Source: Synura sp. LO234KE
Taxonomy: Eukaryota; Sar; Synurophyceae; Synurales; Mallomonadaceae
Length of the DNA stretch: 31,286 nucleotides
Assembly: GCA_015143735.1 (NCBI GenBank)
Contig: VKHC01000010.1
Coordinates: forward strand, 1 to 31,286
Direction: 5' to 3'
The notes under the pieces are model-generated. The model was not told the origin of the DNA. It saw only the letters and a list, made by a program, of their open reading frames with translations, and did not search any database. Below are positions 10,901-20,637 of the stretch, in pieces (the stretch's first letter is position 1; every line of letters starts with the position of its first letter). A program made the translations under genes and the position numbers.

Positions 10901-12004
10901 CTGGATCTGCGTGGAAATCGTATCGCCTTCCGAACAGGTGGGGGGACATGCCTGCGCTCCTTGATATTCAGCTAATCCGATGACATGAACTTACGTACTC
11001 GTGGCAGACGACATGTACAATCTGGACGAGTTCTATCGGCTCAAGTAAGCCTGAAACACGTTTCTTTCCGTTTCCTAATTGACATCGCAATTTACGGAAC
11101 ACATTCGCAGGGTTCTGGACCTAAGCTGGAACCAGATCTCGACGGACACTAGGATCCAACGAGACCTCATTCAGTCGGTTCGTTACTTCCACTTCCTTGG
11201 TGACTTTGCACGTTCTCGCGTAGCACAGTCACATTTCGCCCTATGGATTGCTTTGACTTCCTATAGGTTATGAATGCGCTACAAGATTTACAAGTCGTAT
11301 CCCTCGCCTACAACCGCCTGGGAGACAGGTGCGCAGAATTCAATGCAGCGGTTAAGATCGACCTAAATCTTATGGGTTCGATTGTTGTGCGTGTGTACTC
11401 GGTGGGCGGCCGCAGAGGCTGTTCCATCGTACTGGCCACCTGCACTTCCCTCCCTCAGCTCAAGGTAAAATAAATCTCCCTTCAGGAGGCCAATTTTTCA
11501 CATGTCCCCTCCCTGCAACATGTTTACAGCTCTTAGATATGGCGCACTGCTTTCTAACGGCAGAGTCTGTGAAACCGATTAAAAAATACGTTCAGGTGAA
11601 GATAGTTGGAATTGTAAACGCGCTGTCCTACTCACTTCTGCTGCGTGCACACATCTCCCTACGTATCAGGAGGGCAAACGCGGCAAGATCCTGCTTCTAC
11701 ATGGGATAACGCTCTCGCCCGCGGTAAGGTCCTCGCTCTCGAGGTTATAGTAGTGATGAGGGAAAACGTATTTGTCTGGTGATTGATTTTTGTCTTACTT
11801 TCTATAAAACATCTCGTCACAGCAATATGAAGATATAGTGAACTTCGGGAAAGGTGAGCCGTGATGATGCAATTCAGATTGGACGCTCGATTTTACCCCC
11901 CTTTCTAAACAGAGTATATAACTCGAATGATACTTGACGGCCACTACGACGGAATCGACCTTATGATGAGATTTGACCAAAATATTCAGCAAAAGAGCAA
12001 ATAA
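4936..12004 (+). CDS. Large leucine-rich-repeat protein, about 41 exons
   Basis: Exons: 4936-4992, 5055-5153, 5311-5343, 5533-5603, 5694-5753, 5838-5886, 5992-6048, 6126-6210, 6368-6586, 6655-6789, 6824-6873, 6965-7040, 7128-7156, 7215-7265, 7322-7366, 7425-7493, 7579-7645, 7736-8031, 8093-8140, 8289-8429, 8510-8628, 8731-8820, 8918-8987, 9069-9169, 9300-9368, 9428-9519, 9639-9807, 9875-9921, 10007-10320, 10386-10486, 10567-10635, 10729-10775, 10860-10937, 11008-11044, 11111-11177, 11267-11328, 11416-11464, 11530-11595, 11670-11723, 11823-11853, 11913-12004 (TAA). Phases chain to about 1186 aa. Residues 1-500 are mainly helical and unrecognised; 500-930 is a Ser/Pro/Gly-rich linker; from about 930 there are 7-8 ribonuclease-inhibitor-type LRRs (LLKLDLGGNRFG, LKKLDLRGNRI, LKVLDLSWNQIS). 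Such repeats usually bind proteins. Exons 13-15 have two possible frames; exons 11, 23, 25 and 33 use the second or a later AG. The start may be 4888. Function unknown. Confidence 0.72.
10386..11853 (+). other. Leucine-rich-repeat domain of the large gene
   Basis: After splicing this part encodes consecutive LxxLxLxxNxL units: LLKLDLGGNRFG, LVDLCLCENNLND, LKKLDLRGNRIAF, LKVLDLSWNQIST, LQVVSLAYNRLGD, and weaker LKLLDMAHCFLT and a final degenerate unit. The spacing of about 28 residues with AVRIIL-like helices is typical of ribonuclease-inhibitor (RanGAP-like) LRRs. Several units are cut by phase-2 introns inside or next to the Asn-x-Arg step, which suggests the repeats were duplicated together with their introns. 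Confidence 0.75.
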
Positions 12005-12357
12005 GAAATCCAAAATAACTTGGAAATCGCTTTACAAATCGAGCACCGGTATTATTTGGAAGGCGAATAAACTCATATTTTGCAGTACTTGTCATCCTCG
12101 AAGCTGTTTCGTGTTTGTGCAACATTATTGTGCTTTCTGTGATAGAACGTGTTTAACAATTTTTTTGCAATTGTTGCTTTCCATTCGCATTTTAATTTTG
12201 TGTGATTCTCACCAAGGAAAACAGCTTTCGCAGAAAAGCTACCATTGTAAAAAGTAGGAGGGGAAATATCGCCAAAAAATTCAGTAAATATGAAATCAAT
12301 AAGAAAAATAGCTGAACCACCGCAAACACTATGCCAAGACTTTATCATCTTGGAAAC

Positions 12358-12450
12358 ACCGAGAATCATCGAGGAACGACGAGTTTATTTTCAATTAAAT
12401 TCTCGAGGCTTTGAGAGAAAGTGAAATTATAGAAAATATCTCAGCCAGGT
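12358..12450 (+). repeat. Dispersed repeat B, 5' part only
   Basis: The stretch beginning ccgagaatcatcgaggaac aligns with 19461-19550 and 20155-20240 over about 80-90 bp with moderate divergence. The downstream part of the element found at the other two loci is absent here, so this is a truncated copy. Confidence 0.6.
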
Positions 12451-12668
12451 TGATTAAGCAATGGCATCGAGGAAGTTCGTATCATTCTCGTCAACTAGCT
12501 ACATCTTCGTCATTATAGATGATTACCGAAAATCTTGATAGCAAATTAGTGTGGGTAGTAGAAAAGTCAAAAATGACAAATCAAAACGAGGGGAAAAACC
12601 CGCACCCCCACCTAAAGAACCACTCCCCTAGGTACCAAATGGCAAGTCCCGTGGCCGAGTGGGGAGAT

Positions 12669-12686
12669 CCAGGTGAATTCACCTGG
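12669..12686. repeat. 18-bp perfect palindrome
   Basis: CCAGGTGAATTCACCTGG equals its own reverse complement. It lies in a GC-richer block that has an inverted, diverged relative at about 25.56-25.72 kb. Confidence 0.9.
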
Positions 12687-13891
12687 AGTGCCTATGTTAG
12701 AATGCAACGACGTCCCCAACTAGGTGGAAGGGGACGCGTGCACCCCCGGTCAACGGTGTTGCCAATGGGGGCAAGATGGATACTAAAGAGAGGAGGCGTA
12801 GGCTATCCGGGAGCATATCAAGAGCAGGGATGGGGTGCGCAAGAGGATAAAAAACAGAGAACCTCTGAGAGAAGAGTGAAACTTCTCGCGCGTTGATACG
12901 ACCAGGGGAGATGTCATGAGAAACCCTTCGCAAAAAAGAAGACCACCACTTAAAGCGGGACCACTGGGGTAAGCAGAAAATGCTAAAAATTCAAAAATTA
13001 CCTAAATCCTCTTCCTCACCAGGCAACGACGTCAGGGGCGAATCCAAGCATGCAAAAGAGTCCCTGTGATGCAGTTTCTCCGCTAAAGCAGAGTGTTTCG
13101 TAAGAGTAAGAGGCGGAGTCGCCACTGGTGCCGAGGCCTCCAGTGAGGGTTCTTTAATATCCGAGAGCTTGTTCCCAAAGTTTATCCACTCCTCATCCAC
13201 CGCAGTCTGAAGGTACGACCACAATGAGTCGATGGTCGAGGCCAGGGGTCGGGTTATCCAATGTCCTCTAAAGTATCTTCGATACTATTCAATTGGTCGA
13301 GGGTAAAGAAGCCCAAAAGTCCGCGGAAGCGCTTCGTAGCATCCACGGCGATGGCGTGGAGACGGGGGAGCCATGCTTCGCTCGTTGGGCAACTTTTGAT
13401 GTAAAGATGAGCGGTGCATGTACTTGACTCACGTGGTTTAACAGAGACGCTGGGCATATCCGTATCTCAACACTTAGCCAGTCCTCTTGCAAAGCGAAGA
13501 TTGTCGTCTCCACTCGAAAGAAGAAGCGGCATCGCCAGCCTCCATGGCCGTAGAAGACTTCGTCGCGAAGGTGTTCCTCGGCTTCATATTGCTGGGATAA
13601 ACGAAGCTGTGTAACATCTTTAACTTGAAGTAGACCGAAGAGTTTCTTCAAAAGTTCAGGTGCTCTTCCATCCATTACGGTGATCCGATTAAGCATTTAG
13701 ATATGGGAATTGCGACAAAATTGCTCTTCATCGTTCCCCAGTTCCTCCAGATGAGCTATCCAGGGATTGGACTGCTGTCTTTGAGGTGCGCCATATCATC
13801 TTCAATTGCAAGCTGCGTGTCCCGTACCAAACTGGCAGCTCTCTCATAATCAGTGGGACGTTCTGAGTGTCCGTCAACACCAAAAAGACAG

Positions 13892-14180
13892 TGTGGATTG
13901 AAGCAAGAAGATTTCTTATGACGCATTTCCGGACGTTTTGCAGCTTCGGCAGTTTTCCCAAATGCGAAGATGCTATACGAGCTGCTGCGCTGCGAGATTT
14001 GCTGGAAAAAATTATTTTCGGGAAAAGTAAATATTGAATCCCGATCTGGAAGGAGGCAGGGAGGATTAAGGCAAGGAACTTTCTTATGATGCAATTCCGG
14101 AAGTTTCGCAGCTTCAGCAGTTTTCCCAAATGCGAAAAGTCCATACGAGCTGCTGCGCTGCGAAATTGATGATTCGGCAT
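13892..14180 (-). repeat. 168-bp (56-codon) in-frame tandem duplication
   Basis: Two units about 168 bp apart (anchors at 13913 and 14081; 13981 and 14149) encode ISQRSSSY[G/S][L/I]FAFGKTAEAAK, PE[L/M]xHKK and a CxNPxCL pattern. The spacing is a multiple of three and the frame is kept in both units, which supports past selection as protein. Confidence 0.85.
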
Positions 14181-14530
14181 CAGAGCGATTTTGCGACAAA
14201 TTTAGGTCCGGGGTTAAATCTTCTTGCGCGCCAAATCTAAATTGGGGCGCTGCTAAATTAGATAGTGGGAAATGAGATAGGAGGTTGGCACCAAATCAAC
14301 TCTGCGAAGAATTTAGGGCTGGAGTTAATGGCGGGTGTGCTCCAAACCTAAATCCTTGCGCAGAGTATGCTGGCGCACAATCCAGTTGAATGCTAGTCGG
14401 CGCTGGTATAAAGGCACAGGAAGCATCGGCGCTGCAACCAATACTAGAAGGAGAGAAAATGGGGCGAGACCCAGATGCGACCCTCGAGTAACTGTGATAT
14501 TCTGCTCTGAAAGAGGCAGATGTGGACGAA

Positions 14531-14780
14531 CCAAAGCCCTGTATCGGTAATATTGATACTCTGCCTCATCATCTTCAGCTTCCGACGCTGAGGAGAATTG
14601 AGAGACTAAGTAACTGTTGCCAGGGCAGATTTGCGAATTTGTCACGGTCGGGGTTATTCCCGCATAAGCCAGAGCCCTGTCTCGGTAATATTGATACTCT
14701 TCGTCATCGGCAGCGTTTGATGCTGAGGAGAATTGAAAGACTGAGTGGCTGTTGCAAATGGCCCATAATGACTTAAGAGC
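14531..14780 (-). repeat. 138-bp (46-codon) in-frame tandem duplication
   Basis: Units starting at 14531 and 14669 (offset 138 bp) both encode QFSSAS[N/E]A and EYQYYR[D/Y]RAL on the minus strand. Frame is conserved between units. It is a different unit from the 56-codon repeat in the same gene. Confidence 0.85.
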
Positions 14781-15350
14781 ATGATCGGGCGCAGCAGTTG
14801 TAGATTCTTCCTGTTGTATTGCTTTGCCTTCAGGAGTCGTTTGCAAAGGTTCCACGACTGGGTCTGAAGATTCCGCAATAACCCTTTGAAGGTATTGCTG
14901 AGACATCACATCGCCTTCGTCAATATTGTTACACATAATATGACTAGTTAAGTTAGGGTCCCGAAACCTAAACACTTGCTCATATTGCTTGCGATAAAAA
15001 TTTAGGTTCTGGGTGATGAATTCGTTTTCACCGAAATTTGAAATTTTATCCCTTTCGGGGTTGACCTGGCTCACATCATTAGACCAAGCTCTAGAAAAAC
15101 CTGAATTTCCATCTGCAGACAAGTTAACCGAATGTTGTTACACTGGATGTTCTGGTTGGTTTCGAGTTGCACTTTCCACAAATTTTAAATGTGACGATTT
15201 TCGCATCTTTGGCGACCGAAATTTTAAGGACTAAAATACAACAAAATAAGTACCTTATATGCAAATTCTGAGTCGAAACCTCTCAGAACTGGAGTAGAAA
15301 AAATTGTTTAAAAAGCTGGTGTCAAAACCGCCACACGTTTTTAAAACAAT

Positions 15351-15600
15351 TAAAGTCTGTTTTGTAGAAAAACAGGAAAAATGTGAAAAAACAGGGGAAA
15401 AAAGGGTTTCGTATAGGTATCTTTTGAACGGCGTCGATTTATGAAGAGATCAAGGGTGATTCTTAAAGGTCTAATCATGGGCTATCTAACGACTACTACT
15501 TTGTCAAATAATATGAGGTTTTGCAAAAGATACAAGAGTTTTTAAAAATTGCAAAAACAGGAATTGATTTCTCCTGTTTTTCTACACAACAGACTTTTAT
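15351..15600. mobile_element. MITE-like element with about 31-bp terminal inverted repeats
   Basis: The left end (taaagtctgttttgtagaaa and on) is matched in reverse complement by the right end at about 15568-15600 with about two mismatches over 31 bp. The 250-bp unit contains no transposase frame, so it would be a non-autonomous element. A target-site duplication is not clear; TTA/TA is possible. Confidence 0.75.
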
Positions 15601-15755
15601 TATAAATGATTAGATCATCAGCAGTTAAATCTCCAGCAAATGCAACTCTTATAACCATATCATTTTCCTCCGATTCTACCATTTTCACGCTACAATTTTC
15701 TACTGCCACAAAGTTATCTTCATCATTATGCCCAAAATTTCTTCATTCTGCTTCA
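15540..15755 (-). other. Exon-like open frame upstream of copy I
   Basis: On the minus strand a frame without ATG, from after a TGA to a TAA, contains RNFGHNDEDNFVAVEN and VIRVAFAGDLTADDLI and then reads across the right arm of the MITE. Its composition looks coding. It may be an upstream exon of the decayed minus-strand gene, broken by the element. No splice site could be proved. Confidence 0.35.
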
Positions 15756-15931
15756 GACCTCGTCAACTTTGTACATTTTGCACTTACATTATGCATCGTA
15801 AAATTTTCTTACTTCCGGTGAAAGATTTTGTGTCAATGTCATAAACGCAAGTATAAACCGTTTTTCACGTTTTAGAATACAGTGAAAATTCTATATTCGG
15901 TTACTCTTGACCGTGTCTGTTTAGAAAGTAC

Positions 15932-16080
15932 TCTATTTACGGTCTTCTATAGAGTTTTTTCTTCGGGGTCGATTCTAAAGAGCCGCATTTAGTGCATCGA
16001 TTTTGCAGTAGAATCAATGCAGTCTATGACAAGCATTCCATCTTAGGCTTTGGATGTGTGAAATATCAGATCGTTTTCTT
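15932..16080 (+). repeat. Dispersed repeats A (copy 2) and B (3' part)
   Basis: 15932-16001 matches the start of the window. 16005-16080 (tagaatcaatgcagtctatg, acaagcattccatc) matches about 19608-19665 and 20300-20355. Here the two blocks adjoin, so A and B probably belong to one longer element. Confidence 0.65.
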
Positions 16081-16303
16081 GAAAGCCAAGAGAAGCACAG
16101 GAAAATGAATTTATCATTTGAGAAAGGAGATTATAAAACGGGGCACCAAAGAAATTATTGTACCAAACATCAGATGCATATCACGGAAAAACATGCGAGG
16201 CAATTCATTTTTTTCCGAAAAATTAAATTACCAACCAACTTTGCACATAGAGTAATTTAGCTGAAACAAATCGAGAAGTTGATCGCTAGAATAGAAAAAT
16301 TTA

Positions 16304-18502
16304 ATGCATGAATTCTCCATAAATGTCAAATTCAAAAAAGTTGTTTTCAGCGGATGCACTTTTTGCAAAGACAACGATCCAAAAGCTATACTGAAATCAA
16401 TGCTCACAGCAGAAGCTTTCAAGACATTCAACTCTGTCCCTCTACACAAACTTTACTCGGCAGTAGACGGCGTCTGTATTGAGAAATTTAATCAAAAAAG
16501 AAGCATCGGTAGATAATACTCGAGTAAAACATTCTTAAGTGTTAAATACTATTGCAAGACAAACAGACAACCTATTTAAATTTACAATTCAGTAGTCAGT
16601 TCATAATGCATATTCAAATCCTCGTCAAAGTCAATCAAAATTCTTCAATTTGCCAATAAATATATATTGTGTTTCTATCTTGAAATCGTGCGCTTCAATA
16701 AACCGTCAAACACTAGTAATCATCGCAAGATACAAGTTTGTGTTCATGCATATATAATCCTTTAGTACTCTCGATGATAGTGGATGCCATATTAAGATTT
16801 CAACATGCGTTAAAGCAATCCCTATTTCTAGAATCGGGTTTGAATTAAGATATTGTGCACTCAGCTTCCTCTCCGATATCCATACTGTATATGTCAGTTA
16901 TGACAAATATCCAAAGGGCAACCAGAAGACTCTGAATTCTTATATTTAAGAAACCATTTGTTCTCCCATGGCCATCTTCAGGTCGCTCTCTACAGAGTTC
17001 AAGATGCGTCCAAGATCTCTAAATTTATGAAGAAACATCTACAGTACTAGAACCATTGAGGGAATCAGTTGAAATCGCTACCAATATTATATACCCAGAG
17101 TTATTCCAGTCAGTCAGTTGAAAACATCAAAACTACTAATTAAATGGATACAGATACATTGAATTTAATGGTATTCGACTCCCAGCATTCGCAGTTGCAA
17201 CTGATATTGAACGGTCTCGCCTGCCTTTAGACGAAGCTAGAGGACGTGATGGAAAACAGTAAAATAATTTGCCACTTACATTTGTAGCACCATTCGCGAG
17301 CATTTAAGAAATAAATAAATTCCCCAGTGATTCATGTTTGTGCCGCAGCTACTTCAACACAGTTTGGCTCGGTAGGTCTTACTTTTGCTTCCTCGGTGAT
17401 CACGGGGTTCCGTATTTATTATAAAACAGCGAAAAGGATAAATGCGGTACCATGATAGAAAATTTCTCATGATAATTTTTTTATCATATTCATGATAAAT
17501 CACGGTGAAGTCGATTTTCAAGATGATATGTTACGGTATCATGAAAATTTTTTTTAATGATGGTATGATTGTTCAACTTCTCCCCGCTACAAACCACTGT
17601 TCCTCAACTAAACTCAAAATCAGTTTCTGAGGTACCAATTTCTGTCATATGTAGTTGACTAGAGTTAGGTACGATGGCAAAAATGCAGTTCGTCTCTCGT
17701 ATGAGCAGACAAATTTCTCAGCAGCAAATATATTTCAACAAAAGTAAACTAACAGATTACGTAAGTTCCGTCGCGTATCTACTATGACATGCGGTCACCA
17801 CCACAACAGATAGGCGTTGAAATTCAGGCCAATTTGAAAGTGGGACATAAACAGCAAAAACAGGATATTTCAAGAATTAATCAAGGACAGCAGGTAAAAC
17901 AAAGTGTTTACTAGGTCAAGTAAAATTACTAGTAACCACGATTACAGAAATAGCAAGAGAAAACAACTTTGAGCTTCCTAGTTTTGAAATGGCAAAATCA
18001 AGTAGATCGACATTTACAGATCTCAAGAGAAATACGAAGAGACAGCTCAACTCCTTGGAAGATTGAATTTTAAATGACCTGTAAGTTGATTTACCAAATT
18101 ATTTAAACTCAAATAACCTTCTCTTGTGAAGAAAGTTGTGAATTTTCGCCTCTTAAATCTCCCAAGAAGTTGATTTCGACAAAGACGGCACTAAATCAGG
18201 TAAATCTTTGAAATAATTAATCTGTCTGCAGTTTAAATCAACTTCCACTTATTTTATTTGAGCCTAGTCAGTCTTGCAATATCAGGGGAAACATTTTACC
18301 CAACTTCGTATCTCGTTCTAGTCCCAGAAACGCTTGAAGGTATATTAATTTGAAATAATGAACAATCACCTAATAACGGATTTCTGCTCAAAATTCTCTC
18401 GCCTCCTGTTGTATCTGCTCTCCAGTACTGTTTTCAAAGATTGGCTTCCGGACCCTTCAAACCACATCGATCAGCAGATTTAGCTAGCTCCCTCCATTCA
18501 AG
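16304..18502 (+). pseudogene. Multi-exon gene of unknown function with two in-frame stops
   Basis: Chain of small exons with matching phases: 16766-16886, 16982-17043, 17154-17258, 17349-17371, 17663-17760, 17810-17903, 17948-18080, 18136-18199, 18268-18339, 18426-18502. Pieces of the product are FELRYCALSFLSDIHT, VALYRVQDASKISKFMKKH, IEFNGIRLPAFAVATDIER, FVSRMSRQISQQQIYFNKSK, ANLKVGHKQQKQDISRINQ and RENNFELPSFEMAKSSRS. A likely first exon, 16304-16508, starts with ATG and contains LTAEAFKTFNSVPLHKLYS; its link to 16766 is unresolved because the phases differ. The frame passes through TGA at 18064-18066 and TAG at 18319-18321 and then stays coding-like, so either the gene is a pseudogene or the true end is 18066. 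The final donor at 18503 leads to no recognisable exon. No domain recognised. Confidence 0.5.
17444..17571. mobile_element. Inverted-repeat insertion inside an intron
   Basis: The 291-bp intron between 17371 and 17663 is several times longer than its neighbours. It holds AT-rich arms, ggtaccatgatagaaaattt at the left and the reverse complement of about the same sequence at the right (aattttttttaatgatggta). This is consistent with a short MITE-like insertion. Confidence 0.5.
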
Positions 18503-19400
18503 GTAAGCGCACGAGCACCTCATTCACGTCACATATAAGCCACCAAGCGCTCACATAACGTCAATCTCGCGTCAGGACGCCCAGGAAAGCTCCTGCCATA
18601 AGCTGGTAGACGCCGCTCCCCGCTACGTATCTTTAACACTATGGCACCGCTCGTAGCCCTCCTGCGACGATCCTACCCATCGGTGATGTTACTTCATCTC
18701 CCCTAGTGCTCCCGCGACGCTCTAGCTCACTGTCGTTGCCATAGTTTCCTGATTCCTAGCTCTAGCTTGTAGCCAGTTTCACACAACAATGAACACACGT
18801 TTCACGCCGTCCGGCAACATATATGCACCCACGTCATGTCTGTTATAATATGTCTCACAACTTCATCACAGCATATCACTGCACCACACTCAAGTCGCTT
18901 TCATATCCTCCCATGACTAATGCAAGTTAAGAAACCCTTTCTTGTCTGGATGTGTCACCTGCCTAAAACTAGCTAGAAACTTACAGTAGCGGAGATGAGG
19001 TGAGGAAGAAATGTACCGAGGGTAGTCACGCAGAATAAGAATTTAGCCGTCATTTGCGGATAGCTCCCGGTGGCGGAGTTACCCCACCTATTGAGCAGTC
19101 GACTTGTATAAGAACAGGGAAATAGGAGTGCGCACCATAGAGCGTACGTAAATAGTCTATGGCCAAAATAGCCAGTACTAAATGATGAAGCTGCTTTGCT
19201 GCAACATGTTTGATCATGCTTTTAAAAATTAATCTTTTCACGAACAACCAAGGGCTGATGCACTGTCATACGCGTAGTTAGCTCTGCACTATCAATTTGT
19301 TGGCTTCTACTTGCTTTACTATGATACATTTTGCCAAATAATTGAAGAGTTCCATTTTCGATTTGCATGCTTCAAGCTTCTTTTTTAATTAATCATATTA
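18503..19400. other. Non-coding stretch
   Basis: C-rich on the plus strand from 18503 to about 18920, then AT-rich. No coding signal found. The 15-mer atcacagcatatcac near 18868 occurs inverted near 23798, hinting that a fragment of the 1.6-kb element lies here in reverse orientation. Confidence 0.35.
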
Positions 19401-19439
19401 ATGTCAATAATTCCTTTTACTCTGCGAGAATACAGCGAA

Positions 19440-19760
19440 AACTAAGAGTTTATGTAGGAAAAACCGAAAATAATTGAGGAACAACGAGTTTGTTCTCGAG
19501 TAACTTTTCGAGTCTTGCCGAGAAAATTACGAGAGAGCATCGAGATCGTTTCTGGATGATTCGAGGTACGACCAACATAAACTGGGTTTGTGAAAATAGA
19601 GTAAGCGGTAGAATCGATGCAGGCTATGACAAGCATTCCATCGTTGACTTTGGATAGGCGAAATGTACAGAAAGTACGTCTTTATTGCAAAATTACAAAC
19701 CCTCTTATGATTGTACGTATGTACAAATATGAAGATATTTCAATAAATCGAGACGGGTGT
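19440..19760 (+). repeat. Dispersed repeat B, fuller copy 1
   Basis: Shares with 20140-20440 a succession of matching blocks: gaataattgaggaac-like start, ttcgagtc, aggt(a/t)cgac.aacat.aactggg, gcggtagaat.gatgcag, tctatgacaag, and gattgtacgtatgtacaaat. Divergence is moderate and small indels are frequent. No protein-coding frame. Confidence 0.65.
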
Positions 19761-20139
19761 AGGTCGAACTATGTAATAGGTTTATGTTTACAAATAAACT
19801 GAAAAGGTCCGGTTTATCGTCAGTGAAACCGATAAATAATTGCATATAGTGGGTCCGGTTTTTCCCTTCTTTACAAACTTATATATTCACTTTGTTCTCT
19901 TGTCGAAAAGGTTAAAAAACTATTTTTCTTTAGAATTTACAAATCAAAAATATGCTTCCTTTTCTCCAAACAAATTGAACTTCACTGTTAACTTAACCTC
20001 ACAAATTTCAAAATAGTTATTAAATGCCGACATTCTTCCGTAGCAGCATTAAATGTATAAACAGATAAAAAATTCTATTTTTTAAAAAGCGTTAAAATAG
20101 TTTGTCCACGCGCATCCGAAACCGGTTACAATTTAAACG

Positions 20140-20460
20140 CTTATGTGGGAAAAATCGAGAATCATCCAGGAAAGACAAGCTTATAATCGGGTCACTTTTC
20201 GATACTTATTGAGTTTATTGCTGGAAAACAGCGAAATCTTTTAAAGTTGATTAGAGGTTCGACTAACATCAACTGGGTATATGAAAAGAGATTATGCGGT
20301 GGAATAAATGCAGTCTATGACAAGATTTTTATCTTGATATGTGGATGGGTGAAATGTGCGTTTGTCCTCTTATTGCATAATTATTATGAACCCACCTGCG
20401 ATTGTACGCATGTACAAAAATGGAGAGATTTTAAAATTTCAATTCTGGGTTTTTTATATT
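20140..20460 (+). repeat. Dispersed repeat B, fuller copy 2
   Basis: Direct, diverged copy of 19440-19760 about 700 bp downstream. It keeps the blocks aactgggtatatgaaaa, gcggtggaat, gcagtctatgacaag and gattgtacgcatgtacaaa. Short open frames over it have no recognisable product. Confidence 0.65.
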
Positions 20461-20637
20461 TCAGGCGGGTATATATTCACGCAAATTGAATTTCGAGACG
20501 AAAAATCGTGCTGCGAAATATTTTATATTCAATTTAAAACGCTTAAAATTTATATCGGTCATGGTCTGGAAGTAGATTGCGCAGTTTGGAATAAACCGGT
20601 TAGACAGATTAAATAAATTGAATTGGACTACTTTTCC

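Larger units (their letters stand above)
12005..12990. other. Intergenic region with repeat fragments
   Basis: No supported gene. About 12358-12410 matches the repeat-B family (also at 19461 and 20155). An 18-bp perfect palindrome lies at 12669-12686, and the GC-richer block 12600-12790 resembles about 25560-25720 in inverted orientation. Confidence 0.5.
12991..15122 (-). pseudogene. Repeat-rich protein gene, decayed member of the FRFGA family (copy I)
   Basis: Reading from 15122 there is a 265-codon frame (start MSADGNSGFS, later VFRFRDPNLTS). From about 14480 another frame carries SAQGFRFGAHPPLTPALN, then TGA at 14298-14296, then FGANLLSHF in the same frame and PQFRFGAQEDLTPDLN and ISQRSSSYGLFAFGK. 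Further pieces follow: QSNPWIAHLEEL (after a plausible 53-bp intron), LLQVKDVTQLRLSQQ (13696 on), SEAWLPRLHAIAVDATKRF (13.4-13.3 kb) and WSYLQTAVDEEWINFGN (13224-12991). In-frame tandem duplications of 46 and 56 codons are present. The TGA falls where the related copy at 30.6 kb has TGG (Trp), so I read it as a nonsense mutation. Frame changes at about 14.48, 13.68 and 13.26 kb could be introns or shifts. Product and function unknown. Confidence 0.55.

Noticed and set aside
14300-14352. A 95-bp intron beginning at GATTTAG|GTTTGG in copy I
   Set aside because: Phases fit, but the same DNA encodes FRFGA in paralogous copies, so it is coding repeat and not an intron.
16304-18502. Reassigned stop codons (TGA or TAG read as sense)
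   Set aside because: Intact genes in the window end with TGA (VPS9, GNAT), TAA (LRR) and TAG (RING, DZIP1-like), and the TGA in copy I aligns with TGG in its paralogue, so mutation is simpler.
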